DNA of 64,000 nt from Ensifer canadensis (GCF_017488845.2 NZ_CP083370.1:1674001-1738000), one strand, 5' to 3'; counted from the stretch's first letter, positions 9,526 through 19,860 are shown. Numbers and translations: made by a program. Notes: a model not told the origin generated them from the sequence alone.

Positions 9526-10917
9526 ATGACATCGACGCGCACGGAAACAGATACGTTCGGCCCCATCCAAGTGGCAAACGACCGCTATTGGGGCGCCCAG
9601 GCCGAGCGTTCCCTCGGCAACTTCAAGATCGGCTGGGAAAAACAGCCGGTCGCAATCGTCAGCGCGCTCGGCATCGTCAAGCAGGCCGCGGCCCGCACCA
9701 ACATGGCGCTCGGTCGCCTGGATGCAACCATTGCCGATGCCATCGTCAAGGCCTCGCAGGAAGTCATCGACGGCAAGCTCAATGACCACTTCCCGTTGGT
9801 TGTCTGGCAAACAGGCTCCGGCACCCAGTCGAACATGAACGCCAACGAGGTCATCTCGAACCGCGCAATCGAAATGCTCGGCGGCGTCATGGGCTCGAAG
9901 ACGCCGGTGCATCCGAACGACCACGTCAACATGAGCCAATCGTCCAACGATACCTATCCGACGGCGATGCACATCGCCTGCGCGGAGCGGGTGATCCATG
10001 ATCTGCTGCCGGCGCTAAAGCACCTGCACGAGGCGCTCGAAGCCAAGGTCAAGGCGTTCGATCACATCATCAAGATCGGCCGCACCCACACCCAGGACGC
10101 AACCCCGCTGACGCTCGGCCAGGAATTCTCCGGTTATGCCGCCCAGGTCGCGTCCTCGATCAAGCGCATCGAGTTGACCCTGCCCGGCCTTTGCGAGCTC
10201 GCGCAGGGCGGTACCGCCGTGGGTACCGGCCTCAATGCACCCATCGGCTTTGCCGAGAAGGTCGCGGAAGAAATCGCCAAGATCACCGGCATTGCCTTCA
10301 CCACGGCACCGAACAAGTTCGAAGCGCTTGCCGCCCACGATTCGATGGTCTTCAGCCACGGCGCTATCAACGCCGCAGCAGCTGCCCTCTTCAAGATTGC
10401 CAACGACATTCGCTTCCTCGGCTCCGGCCCGCGCTCGGGCCTCGGCGAGCTCTCGCTGCCGGAAAACGAACCGGGTTCGTCGATCATGCCGGGCAAGGTC
10501 AACCCGACCCAGTGCGAAGCGCTCACACAGGTCTGCGTCCAGGTGTTCGGCAACAACGCCGCACTGACCTTTGCCGGCAGCCAGGGCCATTTCGAGCTCA
10601 ACGTCTTCAACCCGCTGATGGCCTATAACTTCCTGCAGTCGGTACAGTTGCTCGCCGATGCCGCGATCTCCTTCACCGACAACTGCGTCGTCGGCATCGA
10701 GGCCCGCGAAGACAACATCAAGGCAGCGCTCGACCGCTCGCTGATGCTGGTGACGGCGCTGGCGCCGAAGATCGGCTACGACAACGCGGCCAAGATCGCT
10801 AAGACCGCCCACAAGAACGGCACGACACTGCGCGAAGAAGCCGTCGGCGGCGGTTACGTCACCAACGAAGAGTTCGACGCCATCGTGCGTCCGGAAACGA
10901 TGATCAGCCCGGCCTGA
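9526..10917 (+). CDS. fumC: Class II fumarate hydratase
   Basis: Iron-independent fumarase of the TCA cycle, interconverting fumarate and malate. The 463 residues carry the fumarase/aspartase signature [15 protein letters not shown] and the conserved [11 protein letters not shown] and [10 protein letters not shown] segments. I chose the ATG at 9526 ([13 protein letters not shown]) after a GCAGGGA site; the frame extends 26 codons upstream with ATGs that would add a non-homologous leader. The length agrees with E. coli FumC (about 467 residues). Confidence 0.96.
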   Translation: MTSTRTETDTFGPIQVANDRYWGAQAERSLGNFKIGWEKQPVAIVSALGIVKQAAARTNMALGRLDATIADAIVKASQEVIDGKLNDHFPLVVWQTGSGTQSNMNANEVISNRAIEMLGGVMGSKTPVHPNDHVNMSQSSNDTYPTAMHIACAERVIHDLLPALKHLHEALEAKVKAFDHIIKIGRTHTQDATPLTLGQEFSGYAAQVASSIKRIELTLPGLCELAQGGTAVGTGLNAPIGFAEKVAEEIAKITGIAFTTAPNKFEALAAHDSMVFSHGAINAAAAALFKIANDIRFLGSGPRSGLGELSLPENEPGSSIMPGKVNPTQCEALTQVCVQVFGNNAALTFAGSQGHFELNVFNPLMAYNFLQSVQLLADAAISFTDNCVVGIEAREDNIKAALDRSLMLVTALAPKIGYDNAAKIAKTAHKNGTTLREEAVGGGYVTNEEFDAIVRPETMISPA

Positions 10918-11106
10918 TCCGTATACCCCTGCCGCGGCGCCTTAATCCGCGTCGCGGCTCGGCCCTCGCCCGGATCGACGGGATATTGCATTGTCTGCGT
11001 TAAGTCGAATTGTCTTCATTCGCAGAAGCAATCATTAAGACTTCGCAAATCATTTGCCCCTAAAAATCAGTACCTGTAAGCAATGAGTAATATTGGGGGT
11101 TTGCGA

Positions 11107-12177
11107 ATGCAAACGGCCACCTCTGGAAAAACGCAAGCTCCGGATATCGCAGCACAAGTAACTCATGCGATGCGCATGATGGGCGTGTCGCCGATACCGC
11201 GCAATTACGAGCTTTATTACGAAGCCTACCTCGGTTCGAATCCGCAATTGTCCAAGGAACTCGCAGCTCTCGGCAGCCGCGCGACCCAGGAGGAACTCGA
11301 CGCGATCGGCGCACAATATTTCAGCCATATCCATCGCTCGACCGGTATCGAGCGCGCCCACACCAGCCTTGCGGCCAAGCTGACCGAACTGGTCAACCTG
11401 TTGAAGGACGAGCAATATGCGCTCGAGACTTACAACAAGGTTCTCGACGAAGCCTATGTCAACATAACGAGCAAGAGCGCGTCCAGCGCCGACATCCTGC
11501 GCCACGCCATCGGTATCCTCACCGAGGCGACCGCCGACACGATGAGCCAGGGCAAGGAGCGCGTGCAGACCGTGGTGCAGAAGTCCTTCGAGATGGAGGT
11601 CATCCGCCAGGAACTCGACGAATACAAGCGGATCGCCAATACGGATTCGCTGACGCGGCTCGCCAACCGCCGTGCCTTCGACGACAATCTCGCCGCCGTC
11701 TACAACAACGATCATGAGAAGAACTTCACCGGCCTGCTGGTTGCCGATATCGACCACTTCAAGAAGGTGAACGACACGTTCGGCCATCCGGTCGGCGACA
11801 AGATCCTGGCGACGGTCGGCAGCGTCATCCGCGCCAATGTCCGCCGCGACGCCTTTGTCGCCCGCACCGGCGGAGAGGAGTTCGCGGTCATACTCAAAGA
11901 CAGCAGCCAGGAAGAATGCCTGCAGGTCGCCGATCGCATTCGCACCGTACTGGCCGGCACGCCCTTTAGAAATTCCAAGACCGGCGTCAATTATGGCCCG
12001 ATCACCCTGTCGGTCGGCGTCTGCATGGCGACCGCCGCGGAGGATGCCGTCGATCTCTACAACAAGGCGGATATCGCGCTCTATTCCGCCAAGAATGCCG
12101 GCCGCAACAAGACGATGCTGTTCGAAGACGGCATGCGCAAGGAATCCGGCCGCAACTGGCTGATCTACCGACGTTAG
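11107..12177 (+). CDS. Diguanylate cyclase (GGDEF domain) with conserved N-terminal helical domain
   Basis: 356 residues. An N-terminal region of about 190 residues (IPRNYELYYEAY near the start, helical, no membrane segment) precedes a GGDEF domain. The active site is RTGGEEF and DIDHFKKVNDTFGH supplies the metal-binding aspartate, so cyclic di-GMP synthesis is predicted. The product inhibition site five residues before GGEEF reads RRDA rather than RxxD, so feedback inhibition may be lost. Start 11107 is preferred over 11083 because GGGGG lies at good distance before it. Confidence 0.9.
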   Translation: MQTATSGKTQAPDIAAQVTHAMRMMGVSPIPRNYELYYEAYLGSNPQLSKELAALGSRATQEELDAIGAQYFSHIHRSTGIERAHTSLAAKLTELVNLLKDEQYALETYNKVLDEAYVNITSKSASSADILRHAIGILTEATADTMSQGKERVQTVVQKSFEMEVIRQELDEYKRIANTDSLTRLANRRAFDDNLAAVYNNDHEKNFTGLLVADIDHFKKVNDTFGHPVGDKILATVGSVIRANVRRDAFVARTGGEEFAVILKDSSQEECLQVADRIRTVLAGTPFRNSKTGVNYGPITLSVGVCMATAAEDAVDLYNKADIALYSAKNAGRNKTMLFEDGMRKESGRNWLIYRR

Positions 12178-12196
12178 CAACGTCCGAGATACCCTT

Positions 12197-12231
12197 CATG
12201 AAAATGGCGTCCATCGGGCGCCATTTTCATG
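12197..12231 (+). terminator. Rho-independent terminator after the diguanylate cyclase
   Basis: A perfect 13-bp inverted repeat CATGAAAATGGCG/CGCCATTTTCATG with a 9-base loop, 20 bases past the stop. The T-rich side gives a terminator in both directions, but only the plus-strand gene needs it. Confidence 0.75.
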
Positions 12232-12352
12232 TCAGCACTCTCGTTCCCTTGGAAACAGCCAGGCCTGATTGCAATCGCTAGAACAGTTGCAACAGGGACC
12301 AACGGCTACGGAAAGCACGATCGGTTCCCACAATCCGAGGGGGAGAACCGAC

Positions 12353-12997
12353 ATGAAGCGCATTTTTGCAGCCGTCACCGCGATCGTCTTGATGACAGGA
12401 TCAGCCGCAATCGCCGGCGAAAAGGCACAGGGTCAGATCACCGTCGCCTCCCTCGACAGCAACGCCGCCAAGACCGGTTGGCTTCAGGTCCTGTCGCAAG
12501 GCGGCGCCAGCTATAAGGCCAAGCGCGGCGACATCAGCCAGTCACCGATCGCGCGAGAACTCGTCGCCTTCCCTGAGACCGCCGCTCCCGGCACCATCAT
12601 CATCGACAATTCCGAGCGTCGCCTCTACCACGTCGTCGGCCGCGGCATCGCAGTCAAATACGCCGTCAGCGTTGGGCGGAAGGGGTTTCTGTGGACCGGA
12701 ACCAACACCGTGAGCCGCAAGGCCGAATGGCCCACCTGGGTGCCGCCCGAGGACATGCGCGTTCGTGAAGCCAAGAAGGGCAAGGTGCTGCCCGCCAGCA
12801 TGGAGGGCGGCATCGACAATCCGCTCGGTGCCCGCGCCATGTATCTCGGCTCGACGATCTACCGCATTCACGGGACCAACCAGCCGCTGTCGATCGGCAA
12901 GGCGATGTCATCAGGCTGCATCCGCATGGCCAACGAGGATGTCGAGCACCTTTATGCCAATGTCCAGCTCGGCACGACTGTGGTCGTTCGCGACTGA
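12353..12997 (+). CDS. L,D-transpeptidase, ErfK/YbiS-type single YkuD domain
   Basis: 214 residues with a signal peptide (MKRIFAAVTAIVLMTGSAAIA) and one YkuD domain carrying the catalytic SSGCIRM motif and upstream histidine (IYRIHGT). Predicted periplasmic cross-linking of peptidoglycan or attachment of an outer-membrane protein to it, as described for Rhizobiales LDTs. Start 12353 is supported by GGGGGAGA upstream. It ends facing the M15 peptidase gene. Confidence 0.92.
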   Translation: MKRIFAAVTAIVLMTGSAAIAGEKAQGQITVASLDSNAAKTGWLQVLSQGGASYKAKRGDISQSPIARELVAFPETAAPGTIIIDNSERRLYHVVGRGIAVKYAVSVGRKGFLWTGTNTVSRKAEWPTWVPPEDMRVREAKKGKVLPASMEGGIDNPLGARAMYLGSTIYRIHGTNQPLSIGKAMSSGCIRMANEDVEHLYANVQLGTTVVVRD

Positions 12998-13030
12998 CCG
13001 ACCAGTCAAGGCAAGGCGTCCACACTCAGC

Positions 13031-13837
13031 CTATCGACAGGCGGAGGCACCCGCCTGTCTTGCAATGGCGATCAGTTCCGGCCGGTACTCGAAATGCATG
13101 GTGTCGAAATGATACCAGCGGCCGCCCCAGATGAAACCATGCTTCTCGAAGACCTCGACGATCTCCAGCGGATAGCGGTTGCGGTAGGGCGCCGCGCCGC
13201 TCTTGCCTCCGCCCGCCCAGCGCCAGTAGTCGGCAAAGCCGGTGTTGAGATCGATCGCCGCGCCAAAACTGTGCACCGAGAGCGTGTGCGCGCCGGCAAT
13301 GTTGCGCCAGTTGAAGGTCCCGGCACTGGGCACGAGATACCGCTTCAGCTTTGGTCGTGAGGCAAGCTCGCGCCCGACCGCCTGCAACGCCTTGGCCACA
13401 CCGTGCCTGCTGGTGACGCTCAGGCGCTCGCCGAACCAGTCAACCACGACAAGATCGCGCCTGACGCCCGCAGCACTGCCCCCATAAAGACGTTTCATCA
13501 AGGCTTCGCTGCGGATGCGGCCCGGATCGAAATCCACACCCGGCGGCTTGGCACAGGGACCAAGCGGATAGATCTGCGAAAGACTGTCCTCGATATCGCC
13601 GGATGCGAGCTTTTCGGCGTGGCTCTTCTGCCTGCCATCATCGATCGGCAGCGCCGGGCCGCCATCGCGCAGGGTCAGCGTGTCTTGGCCGACCTCGGCG
13701 ACCGCCTCCGGATAGGCCCTGGCGAGCAGTTCGAGCTTTTCGCTGAGCGTCGGCTCGGCCGCCAAGCCTCTGCTGACACAGGCCGAGACAAGTAGAACGG
13801 CGGCACCAAGACACGCGCTTATAGATCCACGTCGCAT
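13031..13837 (-). CDS. M15-family D-Ala-D-Ala carboxypeptidase-like metallopeptidase
   Basis: 268 residues with a lipoprotein-like or Sec signal (MRRGSISACLGAAVLLVSAC). The C-terminal half has the M15 zinc ligands: HSFGAAIDLN (His and Asp) and DTMHFEY (second His), with WGGRWYHFD between. This family trims peptide stems in peptidoglycan. I start at ATG 13837 because the signal begins there; the frame extends 36 codons upstream without a signal. Convergent with the small transpeptidase, so both flanking genes act on the wall. Confidence 0.85.
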   Translation of the reverse strand: MRRGSISACLGAAVLLVSACVSRGLAAEPTLSEKLELLARAYPEAVAEVGQDTLTLRDGGPALPIDDGRQKSHAEKLASGDIEDSLSQIYPLGPCAKPPGVDFDPGRIRSEALMKRLYGGSAAGVRRDLVVVDWFGERLSVTSRHGVAKALQAVGRELASRPKLKRYLVPSAGTFNWRNIAGAHTLSVHSFGAAIDLNTGFADYWRWAGGGKSGAAPYRNRYPLEIVEVFEKHGFIWGGRWYHFDTMHFEYRPELIAIARQAGASACR

Positions 13838-13901
13838 CACGTTTCCATCTCTGGCTTGCGTCGGCTCCGCGGTCGTTCGCAAACCCGCTCGGCCGTTCAG
13901 C

Positions 13902-14510
13902 CTACCACATGGTCTGGGCTGCGCGCTCCGGCCATTCGCGGTCATAGGTATCCCGATCGAAATCGGCCTTGGCGGCCTTCAGCAACGCACCGGGCGTCGG
14001 AAGCGTCGCGGGATCGATGAAGCGCTCAGGATTCCAGATCTGCGATCGCATCAAGGCGCGGGCGCACTGGAAATAGACCTCGCCGATGGTGACGACGAGG
14101 ACGCTGCGCGGGTTCCTGCCATCGATCTCGAAGGAGTCAGTCAGCGCCGGATCGATGCTGACAACGGCGGTGCCGTTGATGCGCATGGTGGTGTTGGATC
14201 CAGGCACCAGGAACATCAGCGCCACGCGCGGGTCGCGCACGATGTTGGCGAGCGAATCGACGCGGTTGTTGCCGCGCCAGTCGGGCATCAGAACCGTCTT
14301 GTCGTCGGCGACCCGGACAACGCATTCGTCGTCGCCGCGCGGAGAACAGTCGAGCCCTTCGGGACCTACGGTCGCAAGTGCGGCAAAGGGAGATGCCTCG
14401 ATCATCTGCCGGTACTCTGCGGTCAGCACTTTGGTGACCTTTGCCACCGATGCCTCGCTGACGCCGCCGTAAAGCGCGTTCAATTCCTCGACCGAGGTGA
14501 TGATCGACAT
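13902..14510 (-). CDS. Pyridoxamine 5'-phosphate oxidase-family FMN-binding protein
   Basis: 202 residues with the split-barrel pattern: SPFAALATVGPEGLDCSPRG early, then the core WRGNNRVDSLANIVRDPRVAL. These proteins bind flavin and are often wrongly called PdxH; this one is probably a general FMN-dependent reductase of unknown substrate. ATG 14510 (MSIITSVEEL) is chosen over one 16 codons upstream because GGAGG lies just before it. Its stop lies about 65 bases upstream of the M15 start. Confidence 0.85.
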   Translation of the reverse strand: MSIITSVEELNALYGGVSEASVAKVTKVLTAEYRQMIEASPFAALATVGPEGLDCSPRGDDECVVRVADDKTVLMPDWRGNNRVDSLANIVRDPRVALMFLVPGSNTTMRINGTAVVSIDPALTDSFEIDGRNPRSVLVVTIGEVYFQCARALMRSQIWNPERFIDPATLPTPGALLKAAKADFDRDTYDREWPERAAQTMW

Positions 14511-14722
14511 GCCGTCCTCCCGCAAATGCATGATGCCCAAACCGTTATCCGGCTTCATGCAGCCAACTCAATATCAGCAGCGGCGCTCGCCTCGCGAAAG
14601 ACGGTAACACCGCGGTCGAAGTGATCCTTTCGACGGATAGCATGACGGGCATATGACGGCATCAGCGAAATCTTCCGAAGCCGTATCGGACGCGAGAACG
14701 CGGATGCGCGACCAGCCTTCGG

Positions 14723-15631
14723 TCAGGCAGCAGCCTTTCGATCCTCGGCATGGACGAAAGCATTGATCCTGTCGATCACCGGGCTTGCCGATACGATGCG
14801 GCGATGGCCGTAGCCATTCGCCCAGTGAAGCTCGACATTGGGTCCGGCCGCCGCATAGCGGCGCGCATGGTCGGCCGAAACCTCCTTGTCATCTTCCGCA
14901 TGGATGATCAATGTCGGAACGGCCCGCACCTCAAGGATCCTGGCCGCATCGAAATCCTCCAGCCGGCGGCCGGACAGGCGTTCGACGACGCCTTCGAAGG
15001 CGCCCTGGGTTTTGGGTGAAAGGCGAAGAACTTTTCCGAAGCCCTTGAAAAGCCAGGTCATCTCGCTCGGTGCACCGATCAGGACAAGCTTTTTTGCGAC
15101 ATGACTAGGCACGTCGCAAACGAGACCACCGGCCGCACAGGCAAGGCTGGCGCCTCCGAAGGAATGGCCGACGCTGACGTCAAAGCCCCCGAAATGCCGC
15201 CAGGCGGCATCGATCGCCCTGACGGCGGCCGGCATCGTCAGCGTCCGCCCCGGCGAGGCGCCATGCCCGGGCCAGTCAAGTGTTACCACCTCGGCTCCGC
15301 TGGCAACCAGCCCTTCGATCATGGTGGCGAGATAATCGCTGCGCGATCCCCAGCCGTGAACCAGCAGCACGCGCTTGGCGTTGGCGGCATTGCGCGGGCT
15401 CGCGAAATGCCGTGCTAGGACCCACCCGCCGGCATAGGAAAGCGTCACCGGCTCGCCCTTGGCGATCACCGGGACGGCAGCGGCAAGGGCCGCGCGTTCC
15501 TTGGCGCTCTTCGGCTTGCGGCCGGGCGTAACACTGAACAGTTTGAAGGCGAGCCGGCCGGCGGCCTCGGGAGAAATGACCGACACGCCGGCAAGCGCAT
15601 GGCGGATGACCTTGATCGCAAAGGATGCCAT
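14723..15631 (-). CDS. Alpha/beta hydrolase
   Basis: 302 residues with the alpha/beta hydrolase layout: VLLVHGWG oxyanion loop, nucleophile elbow GHSFGG (Ser), Asp in HAEDDKEV and His in GYGHRRI. The triad is intact; the substrate cannot be told. It is divergent from a MarR regulator 47-65 bases away, with a palindrome between them, so substrate-like compounds probably lift MarR repression of this gene. Confidence 0.9.
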   Translation of the reverse strand: MASFAIKVIRHALAGVSVISPEAAGRLAFKLFSVTPGRKPKSAKERAALAAAVPVIAKGEPVTLSYAGGWVLARHFASPRNAANAKRVLLVHGWGSRSDYLATMIEGLVASGAEVVTLDWPGHGASPGRTLTMPAAVRAIDAAWRHFGGFDVSVGHSFGGASLACAAGGLVCDVPSHVAKKLVLIGAPSEMTWLFKGFGKVLRLSPKTQGAFEGVVERLSGRRLEDFDAARILEVRAVPTLIIHAEDDKEVSADHARRYAAAGPNVELHWANGYGHRRIVSASPVIDRINAFVHAEDRKAAA

Positions 15632-15648
15632 AGTGAGAATCTCTTGAT

Positions 15649-15666
15649 ATGTTCAATGCTGAACAT
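15649..15666. promoter_or_regulatory. Candidate MarR operator
   Basis: Perfect palindrome ATGTTCAATGCTGAACAT (7-bp arms, 4-base centre) in the gap between the hydrolase and marR. A further half-site GATGAACA occurs at 15678-15685. Size and place fit a MarR dimer site controlling both promoters. Confidence 0.6.
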
Positions 15667-15678
15667 TATTGTACAACG

Positions 15679-16164
15679 ATGAACAAAAAGCAAGTGATGA
15701 ACGAACAGCATCATTTCCCCTGGGACCACCCGCGTTTTCGTAGCTGGATTGCAGTCGCGCGCGCCTGTCAGTTGATGCAGCAGACGATGACGCGCTCGCT
15801 CGCGCATCTCGACATCAAGCCGCCTCATCTCGACATCCTGATCAACCTCTATCGCTTTGACGGGATCTCGCAGCAGGAGCTTGCCCGCAAGCTGCTGGTG
15901 GGGCGGTCCAACATGAGCATGCTGCTGCCGCAGCTGGAAAAACGCGGGCTGATCGAGCGCCGCGGCGACGACAAGGACAAGCGCGTGCTTCGGCTGTCGC
16001 TGACACCCACCGGGCGCACGCTGACGGAAGAGGCCATGGAGGTTCAGACCGGCCTCATCGAAAAGTCGATGGAGGGCGCACCGCTCGAGGACTGCATGGT
16101 CGTGGCACAATCCATGGAGCGGCTCATCGCCGTTCTGCTCAGGGACGAGAACGAACTCGCCTGA
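15679..16164 (+). CDS. MarR-family transcriptional regulator
   Basis: About 161 residues, winged helix: recognition helix region ISQQELARKLLVGRSNMSML and wing RRGDDKDKRVLRLSLTPTG, which is diagnostic for MarR. The start is uncertain: ATG at 15649 lies inside the palindromic operator, ATG 15679 gives MNKKQVMNEQ, and ATG 15697 has a weak AAGCAAG site. It likely represses itself and the divergent hydrolase. Confidence 0.88.
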   Translation: MNKKQVMNEQHHFPWDHPRFRSWIAVARACQLMQQTMTRSLAHLDIKPPHLDILINLYRFDGISQQELARKLLVGRSNMSMLLPQLEKRGLIERRGDDKDKRVLRLSLTPTGRTLTEEAMEVQTGLIEKSMEGAPLEDCMVVAQSMERLIAVLLRDENELA

Positions 16165-16190
16165 CTGCCGGACCGGGCACGAGCCAGTCT

Positions 16191-18010
16191 TTAGCTGGCT
16201 GAGCCTTCCTGTGCCTCGCGGGCTTCCGCTTCCGCCCGCTCGCGCGCGGTTCGCGAGGCGATAATGTCGGACGGCTGCGCGTTGCCTCGGATCAGCTGTC
16301 GCCCGGCATAGATGCCGCCGATGGTTTCGAGCGCAAAGCGCTCCTTGTCGAGGTCGCGGAACTCTTCGATCACATCCGCAGCTGTTTCAGCATCCTCGCC
16401 CAGAACATTCAGCACTTCAGTGCCAAAAGCGAGCGCCGATTCGAACGTCTCGCGGATCTCGAAGTCCACCCCGGCGTGCAGGAGGTCGATGGCATGACCG
16501 CGGTCGAACGCGCGCGCCAGCACGGGCACCAGCGGAAACTCCTCCTTGGCGGTGTGGGCGATCTTGATCGCCGCCGCCTTGTCGTCGACGCAGATGAGGA
16601 TTGCCCTTGCGGTGGCTGCGCCTGCCGCGTGCAGGATATCGCTGCGGGATCCATCGCCGTAAAAGACCGGAAGCCGAAGTTCGAAGCGTCGCGCACGAAG
16701 TCCGCATCCTTGTCGATCAGCGAGAGCTTGTAACCGCGCGCCAGCAACGGCTGGCTGACGATCTGGCCGAAACGGCCGAAGCCGATCATCAGCACCGTGC
16801 CTTCGACATTCTCAGGCACTTCCAGATCGTCAGTCTTCGGCGGCTCGGGTTTGGCGAGACGGCCATGGATGAAGATTGCGATCGGGGTCAGCATCATCGA
16901 CAGGATGATCGTCGCCGTTAGCGTCGCATTGGCTTCGGCATCGATGATGCCGGCCGAGACGGCGGCGGCATAGAGCACGAAGGCGAATTCGCCGCCCTGC
17001 GCCATCAGCACCGCCCGCTCCAGACTTTCGCTGTGGCAGGCACGCAGCAGCCGCGCGACCGCATAGATCAGCACGCCCTTCAGCGCCATATAGGCGAGCA
17101 CGGAAATCACAACGACCTGCCAGTTGGCGGCGATCACCGACAGGTCGATCGCCATGCCGGCACCAAGGAAGAACAGGCCGAGCAGGATGCCGCGAAACGG
17201 CTCGATATCGGCTTCGAGCTGGTGGCGGAATGCAGACTCAGAAAGCAGCACGCCGGCAAGGAAGGCACCCATCGCCATCGACAGGCCGCTCTGCTGCATC
17301 GCCAGCGCCGAACCGAGGACCACAAGCAGCGCCGCTGCGGTCATCACCTCGCGTGCGCCCGCGGCTGCCAACAGCCGGAACAGCGGGTTCAACAGGTAAC
17401 GACCGGCGATCACCAGCGCCACAAGCGCTGCAAAAGCAATGCCGATCGCCATCCAGCGCTCCGACGGCTCGCTCGCAGCCCCGCTGCTGCCAAGCAGGGT
17501 CACGAGCACCAGCAGCGGCACGATTGCCAGATCCTCGAACAGGAGGATCGCGATCATGCGCTGGCCCTTCAGCGTCGAAATCTCGTTTCGCTCCTGCAGC
17601 ATCTGCATGACGATCGCCGTCGAGGTCAGCACGAAGCCGGTGCCGGCGATGAAGGAGGGAATGGGCGCAAAGCCGAGCTCTAACCCGACACCGGTCAGGC
17701 CGGCAATGCAGGCGAGCACCTGTGCCGCGCCAAGGCCAAAGATATCCTTGCGCATGCTCCAGAGCTTCGACGGCTGCATTTCCAGCCCGATGATGAACAG
17801 GAACATCACGACGCCGAGTTCGGCCACATGGAGGATCGCCTGCGGCTCGGTGAAGAAGCGCAGGCCGAACGGGCCGATCACCAATCCAGCAATGAGATAG
17901 CCGAGCACCGACCCGAGCCCGATGCGCTTGAACAGCGGCACGGCAACGACACCGGCGGTCAACAGCACGACCACCTGCATCAGGTCATTCGCATCAGATG
18001 CTTCGGCCAA
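16191..18010 (-). pseudogene. KefB-type CPA2 cation:proton antiporter with TrkA-N domain, frameshifted
   Basis: The first frame (18010 down to about 16670) gives about a dozen membrane segments of a monovalent cation:proton antiporter-2, then the start of the NAD-binding RCK/TrkA-N domain (VLMIGFGRFGQIVSQ, IDKDADFVRDASNFGF). After FGFR the frame is wrong. The domain resumes in another frame as FYGDGSRSDILHAAGAAT and runs on through RAFDRGHAIDLLHAGVDFE to a stop at 16191. Restoring one G near 16669 (CGG-GTC-TTT) gives a normal 606-residue protein. Start is a TTG at 18010 with AGGAGAGG upstream. Either a true mutation or a sequencing indel. Confidence 0.9.
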
Positions 18011-18034
18011 TAGACCCTCTCCTTTTCAGATGGT

Positions 18035-18409
18035 TCAGCGTGGCTTTTCGGTCTTGTCGCGCGACATGCCCTTGTCGGCGAGTTCCTGCTCGTAAGCCGC
18101 AAAAAGCTCCTCGCCCTTCTCGCCCAGCTCGCGGAGATAGGTCCAGGTAAAGATGCCGGTATCGTGAAAATCGTCGAAGCCGATCCGCACGGCGTAGTTT
18201 CCGGTCGGCTGCACCGAGATGATCTGGACGTTGCGCTTGCCCGGCACGGTCACCCGCTGACCCGGTCCATGCCCCTGCACCTCGGCAGACGGCGAAAGCA
18301 CCCGCATCATCTCCGCCGAAAGGTCGAAGGTTGCGCCGTCATTGAAGGCGACGACGAGGCGGTGGCGATCTTTCGATACACGCAGTTCCGTCGGCCAGAT
18401 TTCGCTCAT
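18035..18409 (-). CDS. DUF971 family protein
   Basis: 124 residues with the DUF971 pattern (WPTELRVSKDRHRLVVAFNDG, later GFDDFHDTGIFTWTYLREL). The domain also occurs fused to Mrp/ApbC Fe-S carriers, which suggests a role near Fe-S or cofactor assembly, but this is not proven. Start 18409 is supported by AGGAG. It is divergent from moaA, an Fe-S enzyme. Confidence 0.88.
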   Translation of the reverse strand: MSEIWPTELRVSKDRHRLVVAFNDGATFDLSAEMMRVLSPSAEVQGHGPGQRVTVPGKRNVQIISVQPTGNYAVRIGFDDFHDTGIFTWTYLRELGEKGEELFAAYEQELADKGMSRDKTEKPR

Positions 18410-18557
18410 GATGTCTGCTCCTGTTTTCAAGCTCACGCTTAACTGAAGAATCGCCCGTGGAGAATTACCCGGCTTTTCCAATCAACACTTTGCGACAGGA
18501 TGCGCCTTGACGCGACCACGTTTGCTGGCGACATTGAAGGGGCTGGGAGAAAGACAT

Positions 18558-19607
18558 TTGAACACAGCAGCGATAGTGAAAGCCGGCGCAAGGCCGCTTG
18601 AGGACAGAACCGCCCCGATGATCGATCCGTTCGGCCGGGCGATCACCTATCTGCGCGTGTCCGTTACCGATCGTTGCGATTTCCGCTGCACCTATTGCAT
18701 GGCGGAACACATGACCTTCCTGCCGAAGAAGGATCTTCTGACGCTGGAAGAACTTCACCGGCTCTGTTCCGCCTTTATCGCCAAGGGTGTGCGCAAGCTG
18801 CGGTTGACCGGCGGCGAACCGCTGGTACGCAAGAACATCATGTTTCTGGTGCGCGAACTCGGCCGCGAGATCGAGGCCGGGCGCCTTGATGAGCTGACGC
18901 TGACGACCAACGGTTCGCAACTTGCGAAACACGCCGCGGAACTGGCCGATTGCGGCGTGCGCCGCATCAACGTCTCGCTCGACACGCTCGATCCCGCGAA
19001 ATTCCACCAGATCACCCGCTGGGGCGATCTCGGCAAGGTCATCGAAGGCATCGACGCGGCCCAAGCCGCCGGCATCAAGGTCAAGATCAATGCCGTTGCG
19101 CTGAAAGGCTTCAACGACGCCGAGATCCCCGACCTGATGCGCTGGGCGCACGGTCGCGACATGGACCTGACATTGATCGAAACCATGCCGATGGGCGAGA
19201 TCGAGGAAGATCGCACCGATCACTACATGCCGCTGTCGGAAATGCGCCGGCAGCTTGAGCAGCAGTTCACGCTGTCCGACATCGCCTACAAGACCGGCGG
19301 ACCGGCCCGTTATGTCGAGGTCGCCGAAACCGGCGGCCGGCTCGGCCTCATCACGCCGATGACCCATAATTTCTGCGAAAGCTGCAATCGCGTCCGGCTG
19401 ACCTGCACCGGCACGCTTTACATGTGCCTCGGCCAGAATGACGCCGCCGACCTGCGCACAGCACTGCGGGCCTCGGACGACGACGTGTATCTCGGCCAGG
19501 TGATCGACGAGGCAATCGGCCGCAAGCCGAAGGGCCACGACTTCATCATCGATCGTGAGCACAACCGCCCGGCCGTTGCCCGCCACATGAGCGTCACCGG
19601 CGGCTGA
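18558..19607 (+). CDS. moaA: GTP 3',8-cyclase MoaA
   Basis: Radical-SAM enzyme starting molybdenum cofactor synthesis by cyclising GTP. The N-terminal cluster motif CDFRCTYC binds the SAM 4Fe-4S; the C-terminal [13 protein letters not shown] with a further Cys binds the substrate cluster; [10 protein letters not shown] and TTNGSQL are also typical. I choose the TTG at 18558 ([10 protein letters not shown]): GGGAGAAAG lies 5-10 bases upstream and the 349-residue product matches relatives. An ATG farther downstream at MIDPFGR is possible. mobA and mobB follow 4 kb later. Confidence 0.94.
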   Translation: MNTAAIVKAGARPLEDRTAPMIDPFGRAITYLRVSVTDRCDFRCTYCMAEHMTFLPKKDLLTLEELHRLCSAFIAKGVRKLRLTGGEPLVRKNIMFLVRELGREIEAGRLDELTLTTNGSQLAKHAAELADCGVRRINVSLDTLDPAKFHQITRWGDLGKVIEGIDAAQAAGIKVKINAVALKGFNDAEIPDLMRWAHGRDMDLTLIETMPMGEIEEDRTDHYMPLSEMRRQLEQQFTLSDIAYKTGGPARYVEVAETGGRLGLITPMTHNFCESCNRVRLTCTGTLYMCLGQNDAADLRTALRASDDDVYLGQVIDEAIGRKPKGHDFIIDREHNRPAVARHMSVTGG

Positions 19608-19860
19608 TCCGCCCTCTTCTCCCCGCCAGCGGGGAGAAGAGCACGCGTGGCAGCGCTCTCGCCTCCCTTGAGCCTTGAGCCTGCGCGGCGGGCCGGACAA
19701 AGGTCAACCGCTACGAAGTGAGTCGGGCAAGGATGCGCGATCGACATGTTGGGAATGGCGCCGTAAACGAGCCGAAGCAGTCGAAAACCTGTCGCGTGGC
19801 ACGTGCCCTCTCCCCGTCTGCGGGGAGAGGATTAGGGTGAGGGGCAGCCGGCAGATGCCG
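19608..19860. repeat. Intergenic mosaic of short palindromes (Rhizobiaceae type)
   Basis: Two GC hairpins bracket a non-coding spacer. The first (19614-19641) has 11-bp arms CTCTTCTCCCC/GGGGAGAAGAG. The second (19807-19830) has arms CCTCTCCCCG/CGGGGAGAGG followed by ATTAGGGTGAGGGGC. Phrases of this kind recur between genes in Rhizobiaceae. The first may also end moaA transcription. Confidence 0.6.
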
